Below are positions 50,605-62,243 of a DNA stretch of 64,000 nt, piece after piece; positions within the stretch are counted from its first letter, which is position 1, and every line of letters begins with the position of its first letter. The position numbers were made by a program, and so were the translations under genes. This stretch comes from Cloeon dipterum. Taxonomy: Eukaryota > Arthropoda > Insecta > Ephemeroptera > Baetidae. Under the pieces are notes generated by a model that did no database searches, was not told the origin of the DNA, and saw nothing but the letters and a program-made list of their open reading frames with translations. The stretch is from positions 9,056,545 to 9,120,544 of the forward strand of contig NC_088790.1 of assembly GCF_949628265.1 (NCBI RefSeq), in the 5' to 3' direction.

Positions 50605-53600
50605 GTTGAGAAATACTCAAGTCTTTCCTATAGCAACCATATAACCGTTGTAAATGGTGTGTGGTACCTTTGTTGTGAATCAACGCACACGCAGGACGGA
50701 ATTTCCGTGAAATTAAGAAAACCGTACTGCGTGTTGGCGTGAAATACCGTCAGTTTCCACGGTGCAAATGACCTTGAGGGTTGGGGTACGTTTGCATTGG
50801 CCATTTTCCCCGAACGGCTCTCTTTTCTCTCGATTCCTTTCCACTCTCTTGGTTTCGGACGCAGCAATTCTTTCTGTCTCGCCTCACTCCTCTCGGCCAT
50901 GCAAAATTTATTCGTCTAATGGCTCTGAACCCTGCCCTCTCACGCTCATTCCCAAAGAAAGAAAAAGCCTACATTCCGTTGTGAGACGAGTGTGTTGTGT
51001 AGTGGACTGCAAACAGGGACGCTCTAGGAAATTAATTCACTCAGTGTCTAAAGCTTTTGGTTCACGGTTTTTTCACAATATATTTTCGGACGAGAAAATG
51101 AAAGAAAGTAAATCATATATTGACGCCTGCAGCGATGCAGCAAAAATTTAAACCCGAGGTTCACGATTAAATTAAGATGTATCATCTCAGGTGTGAGATT
51201 TTGTGTACAAGGCTCAAATTTATCAGTTAAGTTCCTTGGGAGAAACGTGTAATATTTAAGGTGTAAATAACATTAATGATCTCCTCGTTCGTTGTCTCAT
51301 TCAAAGGTGTTAATCAAAACTAGCTTTGTTACTTGTATGTGTTCAAAGCCGGGATTTTTCCATGTTGGATCGTAAAAGCGAGCTTGAGAATATGGTGCCA
51401 TCTAGAGGTTGGTTTCAAATCAAAATGCGAAATCTTATTACGGTTACTTGATTATATATATCTATATCGATGGTCTCTGGTGAACTTTTTGATTTTTGTG
51501 ATTTTCAATTGTTCTTGAAAGAATATATAAAATGTGTTCCTAAAATGTACAACCTGAATTGTTTACATACTATATAATCTCTTGACGTGGAAGCATATAT
51601 TATGTCAAACAGTCTACAAATATGCATACCAAGTTCCAAACGCAATTATGTGGTAACACGTTTTTCCATGGTTCGTGGAATTATTGTTATTTGATGGTGT
51701 TATCAAAGTTAACAATTGTGAAAAAAGAATCTATATTATCTGCCGGTCGAAAACCTTGAAAAAGTGTATATATATTTCATCGAAATAAAAGAACAAAAAG
51801 GAGAGAGGACTTTGACTTGCAACCCTTTTACTCTCGCGATTTACGGGTGTGGAAAATTGCAGCGCAATTTGTTTTCCCAGCTCGCTGCCGATACAGGTCG
51901 GACTTGGTGAAAAATAGCTCGTTGTTTGCACTTGCACCCATCCACCCAGAGCAGCAGCAGCTACGGCTATTGGAAATTGAAAAGGGAACGGAAACTACAC
52001 AGAGTTTGTTGAATGCTCGATAATTCTGCGCGAAACTTAAGAGGCGTGGTTTGCACTCTGGAGTCTGTCGTGTTTGACCAGCAAACTTTTCCCTGCTTCA
52101 TTGATTGAATTTTGCAAAATCCACTCTGGAGACGCTCTTGTTTAGCCACTCGTCCTCGTCGCTTCTATTTCCCTTGAAACTTTCCAGCTCCAATAGCTGC
52201 TAGAATATTTCCCGGTTCCTGTTTTTATCCCTTTGAGCAATAATTCATTAATTTATAAGAATACCATAATAAATTTTAAATGACTAAACAAAGAAAAGGA
52301 ATTGGGAACTCAAATTGAATTAATGACAAAGAAAATATTGTCACACGCTATTGTACTGTAAAGTTCGGCCCGTCTTATAAGCAGTACTTTATGAAAACGA
52401 AATTTATAAACACAATTAATAAGCTGCAGAGACCAGAGACTTTGTTGAAAACGTCCGACCGCACTCATCTCATAAAAATGTAACTTAATAGAAACGTATG
52501 ACATGGCATTGTAGAATAAATATTTTTTCATGTGTATCATGAGGATGAAAATTGAACCTGACAGCCCGCAAATCGTTATTAACAGTTCATGGAGCGAAAC
52601 TGTCCCCAGCGATTGCTTCCTGGAAGTGAGCAGCTCTCGTTGGAACGTCGAGGGTGACTGACTAATGATTGCTGCTGGCGTTTTTTCATCGACTGTCAAC
52701 ACGAGAATAACAAACATCAAGCTCGGGGCCGTTTAGAAGCGTTAATCGATTCGTGCCCGCAGCGACTGCTTCTATGCGAACAATTTATTTTTAACCTTTA
52801 ACCTTCGTTTGATTGCGAATGCGTGAACAATTTTTTGTGATGTGTGCGAATTAATTATTTTGGCGGGAAAAGAGCAGCTCTTTTCAGGATGTGGATCATT
52901 GTTTCCCGGACGCGGCCCGCTGACTGGTCGCGCGCGCCTGCTCGCGGCACAACACGCAACCCGCTCAACAAAGGCGACACGCGGGTCGCATAAACTAGGA
53001 TCTCGCCTTCACACAGTGAAAAGAATTTTATCCTTTTTTGCAAGAAACTGTTTTTCAAATCACTCGCTTTTCTTCCCTGAAAATTAGAAAATTCTTCAAC
53101 CTGCTTTAGGAAGATCATCACCTTCGTTTGTTACTGTTTGGTCTTTCGTGAACAGTGAAGACTGCGTTGAAAGCCTTTTTTCTGTGACTGGAAGCCGCGA
53201 TTGTTGCATTTGTAGGTTTCATCCCATTAAACGGTGATAAACTCGTTCTGGTGACCATGTTTTGCTTTCAAGCTGCCACTGAGCTTTCAAAGGTGCCGTA
53301 CTTAACCAGGCACCGTCGGAGTTAATTAGCTCGGATTTAAAGTCTCACAAGTGCGCTTAGACAGCATTTAATTAACGTTCGCATATGCTCTTCGTCTGTT
53401 TTCCACTCACACAATTGATAACTTATATTTCCTTTCGCGTTTGAAAAATTTATTTAATTTTCATTCCTGTCCGTGTTGAAATAATTTTACAGAGCTCATC
53501 AGGTCGTCAATCAGCGTGTGTACAGCACCCTGTTGCTTGCGAATAACAAAAAGCAGCAGGCGACACGAGCTGGCAATAAAAAGAAAAGATAATATCCGCA

Positions 53601-54770
53601 CGAAGCTCAACTCCCACGCAACGTTCAATAAGCAAATCAACCGGTCGCGTGTCGAAGCAGCAGCACGTTTGACGTGTCAAAATCGCAAAAAACCCACATT
53701 AATGTCGATTCTCCTTTCTTATTCAAATATTGAATGCCTTTGAAACGTTGACTATACCATTTTATTTTGCTGTCAACCATTAGGTTTTGATGTTTCCGAT
53801 GTTTTTTCTTTGTTGATTAAATCAAATGCATAGGTTTCTACAATTAAACTGATGTCCGTTAACAAATTTAGTCGATCATTTATTTTATTCATCTCATCCC
53901 TAACAATAATTTTAGGGGTATATTTCCATGAAAATAAAATTCGCTAGATCAAGGAAATGTATAAAAAAGAAATCAACCGAACAGAATAAGAAAGGCAATT
54001 TTAGTAATAATAATTTTTTGGGTCTTTTTCAATTAAAAATAACATAATTGGAATAAATAAAAGCGAAAATTTAATTGAGGGATACAGATTAAGTTTCAAA
54101 GTAAGTTTCTGACCTTTGATATTATTTGAGCTTACATGACGATTTATTCGCATTTTATGCATTGATCAGCGGGGTACTCGCCTACTTGTTCGCGTTGGCG
54201 TGGACCGTGCGTCGAGAGGGAGGTGTGGCAAACTGACGATCAGATAAAGGACTTTTTTCACCACAGCACCAGCATAACACTCACATATATTTTTAATTAG
54301 AAAAAAACTGGGTTAATTGAAAAATACAACAAATAAACGTTTACATTTATTTTTGCTGGATTTTTTGATCCAATGAATAAAATTGACTCGGAGCCTGATT
54401 AGGCACAAAACTAACGAATTCGACTTAATCATCATAGCGGTAAGTCTACTTTAGTTTGGATAATTAACCAAAAAATATTTGGGGAAAACTTGAAAAAAAA
54501 TCCTCTGATTTCATCATAACAGATTCCTTGTCGATTTTTAGCTGTATTTTGTATTTTAAACGAGTTTTAGGTGTTTCATTCGGCTAAAATCCTGCTCAAT
54601 CGATGTTCCCATGAAGAATGGAAAAGCTCAGCAGAGAAAAAAGCCAATCTTTTAAAACTCACTGCTCTGATAATTGCGGTTCTGCAGCCTTTTAAGCCGT
54701 TCAAAGCTTTGTGACAAGTGCAGCCACATTCTGGCACGCGGAGCAAAAGGAAAGTGGCATATTGTGGCGC
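50605..54770. other. Intergenic region between the receptor and the VWFC gene
   Basis: No coding gene is supported. Open frames on both strands, including 52310-52720 on the minus strand, show no family motif and no splice partners. The sequence is AT-rich, with moderately GC-rich spots near 50760-51000 and 52860-53000. Confidence 0.6.
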
Positions 54771-55072
54771 GAGTGGCGTTCCCTCTGGCCGGGGTGGCGA
54801 ATTTGGCGCCGTGGGGGTGACGTCAGCGGGCGGGGTGTAGGGAGGTAGGGAGGGTGCTCCGCAACGCCAATTGCTAGGCCGCGCCGCGAACTAAGGACTG
54901 AGACGACAGCAGCCGAGGTAGGAGCACCGGGCCCAGCGACCGAGCGAGCGAGAGAGAGCCAAAAAGATCGGGCGTTGTGGGGCCATGTCCGAGCCGGACA
55001 CCGCCGCCGCGTCCCGCTAGCCGTCCGATGTCGAGAGAGCGATCGAGCAGCGCGCGGGGGGCGCCGGCCAAC
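54770..55072 (+). promoter_or_regulatory. GC-rich promoter and 5' UTR of the VWFC gene
   Basis: This CpG-rich stretch leads directly into coding exon 1. It contains a GAGCGAGCGAGAGAGAG tract at about 54942-54958. An in-frame ATG at 55028 would add 15 residues, but its context is poor. No TATA box is seen, as usual for CpG-rich promoters. The start site is not resolved. Confidence 0.45.
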
Positions 55073-55169
55073 ATGCGGCCTTCCCTGACGTCGTCGCCGC
55101 CGCCGTCGTCGCCGCTGCCGCTGCTGCTGCTGCTGGCGCTGTGTTGCTGCAGTCTGCTGCCGCTGGCGG
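55073..55169 (+). CDS. VWFC-domain protein coding exon 1 (signal peptide)
   Basis: This exon encodes residues 1-32 and the first base of codon 33. The ATG at 55073 has A at position -3. The peptide has a short polar start and then the hydrophobic core PLPLLLLLALCCCSLLPLA, a typical secretory signal with cleavage expected near residues 32-33. The exon ends GGCGG|GTAGCG. The 65-bp intron (55170-55234) ends GTGTCTGCAG, and the joined codon is GAC (Asp33). Confidence 0.75.
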
Positions 55170-55234
55170 GTAGCGTATCCTGAACCAAAGCCTGACCTCT
55201 CGCCTGATCCGTGTGTCTGTGTTCGTGTCTGCAG

Positions 55235-55383
55235 ACGGCGTTGAGGAGGACTGCGTTGACTTCCAGGGCAACACGGTGCAGCACGGCCTCCTCTACGTGC
55301 CCGGACCCAGTGTTTGCTCCCTGTGCGTGTGCTACCACAGCGAACCCATGTGGTGCAAAGCCATCTACTGCGACCCCCCATAC
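55235..55383 (+). CDS. VWFC-domain protein coding exon 2 (first part of domain)
   Basis: This exon encodes residues 33-82. It carries six of the ten VWFC cysteines: C39, the hallmark C60-S-L-C63-V-C65, then C73 and C78. A recognisable stretch is [20 protein letters not shown]. Single VWFC domains bind BMP/TGF-beta ligands or other extracellular partners in known families, but no ligand can be read from the sequence. The donor after PPY is TAC|GTGAGT, phase 0. Similar single-domain insect proteins are often labelled VWC2-like, but I would not assign a symbol. Confidence 0.82.
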
Positions 55384-57350
55384 GTGAGTTCGTTTAATCC
55401 CTTTCAGTCACCGCCATTCGATATTTCTAAACAAGCGTACTTGCATAATTTTTTGTTCCTTGTTAATGATTTTAAACATTTTTAAAATTAAATTAAAAAT
55501 TTCGGTAATAAGTAAAAAGTTAATTTTTCTCGTAATTGCCTGCATGTAAATAGTAAAATAATTTAATGCTGAGTGGTTGTAATTGTTTCTGACGATTTTG
55601 TAATTATTTATTTGTTTTTATAAATTAAACTTTTTTTGGAAATCCTAGCGAGTTTATTCTCCTTGAATTTGATCTTAAATTTTGTTCTCAAGTATTTCAT
55701 TAGAAATTCGAACATTTTTAAGTCGTTTTCATGTCCCTTCAGCTAAAACAAAAATTTGGAGGGCTTCATGAATTTCCAGGGCCAAAATTGAGCTTATTAA
55801 GGGAAGAGCATCGCTAAAAACTTGAAAAAAGGAGGTATTTAGCCCAGAGCGATTGCTGTTGTTTCCCCTTAATCTGTTTGCAAGACATTATTGATATTTG
55901 AACTGCACCAAAAATGCAAAAAGTGGATGGCCAGTGCGACTTCATGGTCTGCATTTCGTTGCGTGTTTGTCAATAAACTCACAGTTCCGCGTTCCTCGGA
56001 AAGTGGCGAATGAACAGCACGGGCCGTGGAAAATAGTCGCACGCGAGAGCTCTTAAGAAGGAGCCCTCTATTTCAATCAATTCGCTCCCATATGTTTTGA
56101 GGAACGAGGTCAAAATTCGCTCTTTTATTTTAAATATTACATTTTAAAACGGTTCTGAAAATTTCATTATGTGTTTATTGTAATATTTATCTTCCAGTAT
56201 TTCCATTTAAAAAAGTCGAAAAATAGTTCAAATAATCTTACTTACTTCCATACCATTTTTTCATTAAATTTGGTTCCTTGATCTAAATTTGAGATGCAGC
56301 ATTGAGGCCTTTCAAATTGGGAAATGCAGACTAGGAGTGTGTCGTGCGGTTGCACGCTTGATTCGTGCGGCAGGCAAGTGGGTCAACCGAGAGCGAGCAA
56401 GCAAACGAGCGACCTTGGCCGTGGCTTGCCATAAGCGCGGTGCGGCGCATTTTGCATTTCTGTTCGCGAAAGATAACAAAATATTAAAATTCAGCCCTAA
56501 TCTGGATGTCCTAATCGCACCTGTCGCCGCCACCCTCGGGGGGAGGAGGGGTCGAAAAGACCGCATCAGCCTGCGGCCAGCGACGAAAACGCCAATACGA
56601 TATATATCAGATTTAAATTTAAATCGCCTCGGTGGCGACGAAAACAAATTTTACTCTTCTCGCCAGCCGAAATGGTTGCGGTGTTTGTTGACAAAACACG
56701 TTTGTTTTCTGCCTTGCTCGCTTATTTGCCGTGTGGCTTGGCTAATCGATACTTGCGAAACGTTTAAAAGAGAACTTGCTTGCTCGCCCTCCCTGCCCGC
56801 GAATATAAAAGGCCACTCTGGTCGATTTTTTCTGCTTTGCAGCTTTAAATTTGATCTGCGCTAGATAAGGTTCTTTACAATAGTGACCAATCATAAATGT
56901 TCATGAAGCTAAAAACTCAATATCCCATAACAAATCTTTATGATGGAGTAAAACTGGATCTATTTGCTTTGATTTTTGTTTACTTTCATGGCTTTAAAAA
57001 AATAAACATAAATAAGTTGAATAAAATGTTCTTAAACTTTTATTCTCCTAATTAATTTCAAATTTTTTAGGCGTTATTGTGACTAACAAGGAGTTAAGAA
57101 AAAATAGTATATTATTCTAATTTGGTAAAGGTAATTTTATTTTTTAATTTTTTTAGCAGTTGTTCTCAAAAGATCGTATTTTACATTGTTAGAATATAAT
57201 CAGAAAGGTTCGAATCATAATCAGGTTAGGTCACTTTCGTGTATAATATATTCTTGATGATACATTTAGGTGGATATCCCGTCGGTGGTGCCTATACAAA
57301 AATCCTTTATCCATTCAGACGCTAATTTGATTTTTGGTTTCCGGGAGCAG
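55384..57350 (+). other. Intron 2 of the VWFC gene (2.0 kb)
   Basis: The donor is GTGAGT and the acceptor is TTTCCGGGAGCAG. It contains a GC-rich stretch at about 56290-56860 that is open in frames on both strands (191 codons on plus). I regard this as a composition effect because neither frame resembles a protein family or connects in phase with the neighbouring exons. Confidence 0.7.
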
Positions 57351-57539
57351 GGCTGCAAGAAGTGGCGCGTGTTGGAGCGGTGCTGTGAGTTCCAGTGCCT
57401 TGACGAGCCGTCCCCGACCGGCGACGAGCTGCTCGTGTCCCCGCCGGAGCCGACTGCGGCCACCTCGGCCGCCTCCGTTGCCGTCTCCGCCGCCACCGCG
57501 CCGCTCCTCCTCCTGTCCTGGCTCTGCTCGCTGCACTGA
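57351..57539 (+). CDS. VWFC-domain protein coding exon 3 (end of domain and C-terminal tail)
   Basis: This exon encodes residues 83-144. It completes the domain with GCKKWRVLERCCEFQCLDE, giving C84, the paired C93-C94 and C98, so all ten cysteines are present. A Pro/Ser/Thr/Ala-rich linker follows (residues about 103-128), then a hydrophobic end ATAPLLLLSWLCSLH with no cytoplasmic tail. That layout is typical of GPI-anchored proteins. The mature product would be a roughly 11-kDa extracellular protein on the cell surface. GPI attachment is inference; a secreted form is the alternative. The stop TGA is at 57537-57539. Confidence 0.8.
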   Translation, partial: GCKKWRVLERCCEFQCLDEPSPTGDELLVSPPEPTAATSAASVAVSAATAPLLLLSWLCSLH

Positions 57540-57552
57540 TGCCACCGCTCAG
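57540..57552 (+). other. Start of 3' UTR and splice donor after the stop
   Basis: Thirteen bases after the stop codon a good donor appears, CTCAG|GTGAGA (57553). This suggests a 3' UTR intron to 58981. The distance from the stop is too short to trigger nonsense-mediated decay by the 50-nt rule. Confidence 0.5.
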
Positions 57553-58981
57553 GTGAGAATGCAACAACATGGGTCTTTTTAAACAAACCCGACGTGGCTG
57601 TTACAAAAACCATATGGAGGTAATTTACCTGATGGGTGTGTTTATGCTGATGGTATAATTTCGGTGTCATGGCCAAGACTAAAACCAGATAAAATTACTT
57701 CTACGTGGCTGTGTGCCGAAGCCGAGAAGACCGAAGAGTTCTTGCTAGGACTCTAGCCACTTAAGAATAAAAAAGCCATGTTCGCAGATAATTAATTAGA
57801 AAGCGTGAACATCTAAACTAAAATCACGCATTGTTGTCCTGTCTGCATTTATAACAATTTAAAATGTTCTTTTGAAGTGACAAAAACCGTTCATCTTGAT
57901 TTGGAAGTGGGTCTTCTTTTCTTAAATTAGGTATATAAATAGAACACTAGCGGATGAAAATATTTTATTTAGAAATTGGAGATCAGCTTTGAATCGGATT
58001 GGATGACTAAATATATTTACCATGGATAGTTATGAAACTATCAATCACTTTCCAGTCATTCTTATAGAAATAAAAAGATAACCCGCACGACCTTGAGAAG
58101 TAGAGAACGTCTTCTCAAGCAACACGATAACCTATTATAAAACCTGGAAAACCTATAAATCTAATTAACATATCCAGCAGACTGCGAAAATGTTTTTTCT
58201 TCTTGCATTTTCCTGCTGTTTAAAATAACCTGCTTTATGTTAGTCAGTTTAAAATTAAGACTTTGGAAAAAAGCACATCTGAAGCCAAACTCATGTGTGC
58301 CAAAAAGCGATCCGATGCATGAAAATCAAGTCAGGCTCAATAATGATCGAGCTTTGCAACAAAATCCAGCTGGTCTACCCCGCTGTTTTTTTTTCATCGG
58401 GCTTCTGCCAGCTGCACGTGCGCGGACGAAAATAAATAAAAAGATGATCGCAGAGCCCTTCAAAAAGCGTCAGGTGCCAACGCAAACGCAGAGCCGAAGA
58501 GTGGCGAAAAGCTGTCCGAAAACCCAAATAAACGAAGCATTGGCCTCTTCATTTTACACCTCCTTGAGTGGAGAGTGGATCAGAAACAGACACACCCGCC
58601 TTTCTCTTCTCTGAAGATGTCCTTTTCACTTTCTCCCACTTGTGAACGATAAAAGAGACAATCGCGCGGCTGTAGAATAGCCAGAGAGAGTAATCGGGCC
58701 GGATCACCCTACTTGTGCAAAAAACCCGCCAAATAAATACGAATTGATATTTTCATGCTAATTCCACCAATAATATTCCAATAAATAATTAAAATTTTTG
58801 AATTTTTCGCCATTTTCTAAAAAAATTAGTTATTCCTCTCTCGTCTTCAAAGATCTCTTTTTAATGTTGTTTTTCTACATTTCACCCTCACAATCAGTGA
58901 CCTGGAATAATGCTGCTCAGATATTTGGAGGGGGGATCAAGTGTGTTGAACTCAATTTTTTATTCACACTCTTTTCCGCAG
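57553..58981 (+). other. Probable 3' UTR intron of the VWFC gene (1.4 kb)
   Basis: The donor is GTGAGA. The acceptor follows a strong pyrimidine tract, TTCACACTCTTTTCCGCAG. I see no other gene in it. The frame at 58237-58614 is not recognisable. Confidence 0.5.
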
Positions 58982-60927
58982 GTGGCGCGAGCGATCACCA
59001 AGGAGAGCGGAAGGAGCGCCGAGATGAGAAAAATCCTGCCTTGCGAGCTGTTGCGTCACATAATGGAATCGGCTGCTTTTCAGGAGCAACTGATCGATCG
59101 ATTAGGTGATCGAATTCATGTATAGCTTCGAACACAAACACACTTAGACACATTTTACACGAACACCGTGGACACGCAGGCTGGGTCCTTTGATTTATCC
59201 ACGAATGCGAATAAGTGAAATTAAACAGGCGCTGCTGCTTCCAAAGAAAGAAAGAAAGAAAACTGCTCTCTCGAAGTAATTCTGTCGATAATAATGTTAC
59301 AAATATGAAAATCGTATATATCACGTGCGCATATTAAGTGTAAAAGAAGATTGCAACTCTCGCGGCTTTTACGGAAAAATCAATCAAACAAGTGAGATTA
59401 AGTAAGCTCCTTCGGTAGACGCAAACGGACGACTGAGAATCATAAGATTAATCAAATTTATACTTTCGCGTATTTTTTTCTTTCGCCATCGTTTGGATGT
59501 GTAAATGAAAGAAACTTTCGATCCTCGCTTAACAGACTTTCCGCTTTGGAAAACGTAAACTTAGTGGCTGAAGTGCGCGCACACGGGCACATTTCGCAAA
59601 TCTCCGCTTCCTTTTGCGACAACACGACGGGTCATCAACAAACTGAAATAAAATAATCGCATAATCATGGTCGGCAACACAGAGCTACAATAGTCCACTC
59701 ACGAATTGCTCAGCAATGCAGTCGATTGTTGTGAAAATGAAAATCCTAACGCACATTTATAGCTGGTAAACTCCTTCATTTGAATTGTGGCAGTCGGTGA
59801 AAGAGAAAAAAATGTTGACACAAAATAATTTAGTTTGCAGCAGCTATACACCTTCTAAGGATCGTAGAGATTAGGATTCGACAAAAGTACCCTGATTGAT
59901 TGTTGTGTTAATACTTGTTGGTTTTTCTTTTTATTATATTACCAAATAATAGAATAGTCAAAAATTGACTGCAACCATCAGTCAGCGGAAATGTCGATTT
60001 CTAATCTATACTCTCCTCAGATGTACTGTTTCAGTTCAACAAAAGTAAATACGGTAAATATAGAGTAAAAATCAGAGTGTATAGTCCAGGTTTTAGTTGA
60101 AAAGCAGATTCCCCTGCTATTTCACTTGGAATAGATTTTTTTATTAATTGACTTAGCTAATGTTGAGGGATATTTTCTGCCGAATCGCTGTCGTAAATTA
60201 AAACAATATATTCACTGGGAAATGTAGTCTATGTAGTTGAGTATATTAATATATAAAAAGTATGGGTCTTTCAGATAGAGTAAGATTGAGAAGAAAAGCA
60301 GCGAAAAAAACTTGAAAAATGACTTTTTACACACACGTTACAAAAAATCCGTTTGAGTTTCGAGACGAGCGATTATTGGTTGACTGTTCGCTGTACGTAG
60401 CGTTAGAAGAAACTTTACACACACACATACTATATTATACTCCTATTTATACTTGAATTTTGCTATCACGAATCCAGCTTTAAAGCTCTTTCGGGGGTGA
60501 AACGCGAGTTGAAAAATAAAAATATGGGGTCCAGCTGCAGAGAAACAATAAAAAAATAACGATTGTGCTTAAAGTGCTAGAGGACGAGTGTGACGCAAAC
60601 GCGGAAAAGTAGTGATCCAGACCGACATTAATCCTATAACTTTTTTACGCGCCGCGGGGCGGGAACGCAGAGCTGGCACTCCTATCTTGTTAAAAAAATT
60701 GATTATAAATAACCCTTTAAAACACTTCTCTACTAATCACACTTGTATATCTCCAAAGGCTCATTGATACAAACACACCAGAAAATAAAAAGCTTCTCGA
60801 GCCACCAATAGAGGGCACCACTGTATATTTCTGTTTCTGGTAGCCAAAATCAGTCCAGTCAATCGATTAAAAAATCTTCCATCGCATTGACTGATCAAAA
60901 GTTGATTTTCAGAGTGAAAGTATTGAG

Positions 60928-60955
60928 TTATAGGTTGTAGGTTATAGGTTGTATT
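60928..60955. repeat. 14-bp tandem doublet
   Basis: TTATAGGTTGTAGG is followed at once by TTATAGGTTGTATT, and a third partial TTGTAGG follows shortly after. This is a short local duplication. Confidence 0.7.
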
Positions 60956-61533
60956 GATTGTAGGTAGAAATAATTTTATTTTGACGGTGGAGTCATCTGT
61001 CAGCGGCTATTCAAACTTCTAAGAAACTTACTCTTCTTAATAGTATGGTGTGTGAATCACTTTATATCGCATCGTTTAACCAGTCAAGTGTACATCGCGT
61101 AATACATACATATTATTATACCGCGTGTTTTACACACAAATTGCAACATAATACTATAAAATATGAGATCATATATATGCTGTGATTCTTTATCATTATG
61201 TGATATATTTTCTAGTCGCGCAGAGTTTGATGTCTATCAACGAAAAAGAAATTTGAAAGACAAAGTCCTCTTGATATGTTCGATTTATTCGTAGGTCGCG
61301 CTTTTATTTCCCCGCTTGTTTTGCTGCAATTTCCAACAAGATATATTTGCTGCAATTATCCGTTTCCACGTACATTATAATACGATATTTAGCACTTCAA
61401 ACATTTCAAGCAAACTTGTACCTTCATCGGGATTAAATTAATGATGTTATATTGCTGCTTTTGTGCAATTTTTACACGGATATGAAAGGAGATGAACTCG
61501 AGTGTAATTTGAATGAATTCTTACGGAAAGAAA

Positions 61534-61539
61534 AATAAA
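61534..61539 (+). other. Polyadenylation signal, plus strand
   Basis: This AATAAA sits at the end of the gene-free plus-strand stretch and just before the 3' end of mRpL34. It is the best candidate for the end of the VWFC transcript. Confidence 0.45.
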
Positions 61540-61562
61540 ACATTGCCTTACAATGCACGTGT

Positions 61563-61568
61563 TTTATT
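61563..61568 (-). other. mRpL34: Polyadenylation signal of mRpL34
   Basis: AATAAA on the minus strand lies about 70 bases past the mRpL34 stop codon. The facing plus-strand signal at 61534-61539 makes the two transcripts end tail to tail within about 30 bases. Confidence 0.55.
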
Positions 61569-61636
61569 TAATAGAAAAAACACTTGAAATGCACTAGCAG
61601 TAGATACCTCAGCAACCTTCACTATTGTGATGAAGT

Positions 61637-61874
61637 TTAGTGGCTAAGTACGAAACGTCCCTTGAGAATCCTATTCATAATAATCTTCCGGCCGGCCAGG
61701 GTTGACATGCGCTTCTTCCAGCCGTGTCTTCGCACCCTCTTGATTTCACTGGGACGCGGAAAATGACACCGGATGTTGGCCAGCACGCTCGTTGTCGAAA
61801 TGTTCGCGCTGGGCACGCCGCTCAACAAGGGTCGAAAGTGTCCGAAAACGCTCGGCGCCGCCCACGACGCACGG
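61637..61874 (-). CDS. mRpL34: Mitochondrial ribosomal protein bL34m, exon 2
   Basis: This exon encodes residues 12-90 of a 90-residue protein of the large mitochondrial ribosomal subunit. After a presequence-like N-terminus (residues 1-46) comes the compact, very basic bL34 domain: [17 protein letters not shown] at residues 52-68, then ST-x-x-G-R-K-I-I-M-x-R-I-L-K-G-R to the C-terminus. This matches bacterial L34 (K-R-x-R-x-H-G-F-x-x-R-M). The stop is TAA at 61639-61637. The minus-strand acceptor is CTTTGCAG (ending at 61875). No in-frame ATG precedes the exon, so an upstream exon is required. Confidence 0.9.
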
Positions 61875-61932
61875 CTGCAAAGTTCCAAGCGTCGTTCAAG
61901 AATTACATCAATCTATTTAATTCAATTCTCAC
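61875..61932 (-). other. mRpL34: Intron of mRpL34 (58 bp)
   Basis: On the minus strand the donor is ATG|GTGAGA and the acceptor CTTTGCAG. The length is typical of short insect introns. It joins TG and C into a Cys codon. Confidence 0.75.
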
Positions 61933-61967
61933 CATAAAAGACCACTAAATAGATTCGGCAGGGCCAT
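61933..61967 (-). CDS. mRpL34: Mitochondrial ribosomal protein bL34m, exon 1 (start)
   Basis: This exon encodes MALPNLFSGLL and two bases of a Cys codon. The ATG (A at 61967) has A at position -3 and G at +4, a strong context. Joined to exon 2 the protein starts MALPNLFSGLLCRASW, a hydrophobic/Arg-containing stretch without acidic residues that fits a mitochondrial targeting signal. Confidence 0.75.
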
Positions 61968-62243
61968 CGTGCCGGTTTTTGCGTGAATCCGAGATCCACT
62001 CACACCACTCCTGTGTTGTCGGCTGATGCAGCTGCAATGAGGGGGGCGTAACCTCGCCTTCCAGCTGAATCGGAATGATTTCGCTTCTGATTGGTTGGAA
62101 GATCTGCTGAAGGTGCAAAAACAACCTATCACGAGAGAGACGTTCGTCCAGTTCACTTCTTTCAGTGTGGTGCCTTTGCGAGTTTGCGAAATTTTTGTTT
62201 CTGGTCTAAATATTGACTGATTTCATGCGTTTGTAATCGAGAA
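61968..62243. promoter_or_regulatory. Bidirectional promoter between mRpL34 and the PIGBOS1-like gene
   Basis: Only 276 bases separate the two divergent start codons. A CCAAT box lies inside it (GATTGGTTGG at about 62089-62098; CCAACCAATC on the minus strand). An insect initiator-like TTTCAGTG at 62161-62167 would place the plus-strand start near 62164. A three-codon upstream ORF (ATG at 62225, TAA at 62234-62236) with poor context precedes the plus-strand CDS. Confidence 0.5.

Larger units (their letters stand above)
58982..61555 (+). other. Probable long 3' UTR exon of the VWFC gene
   Basis: From the acceptor at 58980-58981 to the AATAAA at 61534-61539 there is no recognisable gene. The sequence is AT-rich with AAAG repeats (59243-59262), CA repeats near 60418 and a 14-bp tandem doublet at 60928-60955. 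Its first 144 bases are open in phase 0 (see findings). Long 3' UTRs are common for neuronal genes. Membership in this transcript is inferred from splice sites and the lack of another gene. Confidence 0.4.

Noticed and set aside
55028..55072. Earlier in-frame ATG for the VWFC protein
   Set aside because: Its context is poor (C at -3) and it would put 15 charged residues ahead of the signal peptide. The ATG at 55073 is better on both counts, though the earlier one is not excluded.
54701..55381. 226-codon minus-strand open frame over the VWFC promoter and first exons
   Set aside because: It is Arg/Gln/Pro low complexity, antisense to exons with clear family motifs and in GC-rich DNA where stops are rare by chance.
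56289..56864. 191-codon plus-strand frame in intron 2 of the VWFC gene
   Set aside because: The opposite strand is also open for 111 codons, the peptide is basic low complexity with no domain, and it does not join neighbouring exons in phase.
57195..57230. GGTTCGAATCATAATC as a tRNA T-arm or B box
   Set aside because: There is no matching acceptor, D or anticodon arm within tRNA distance.
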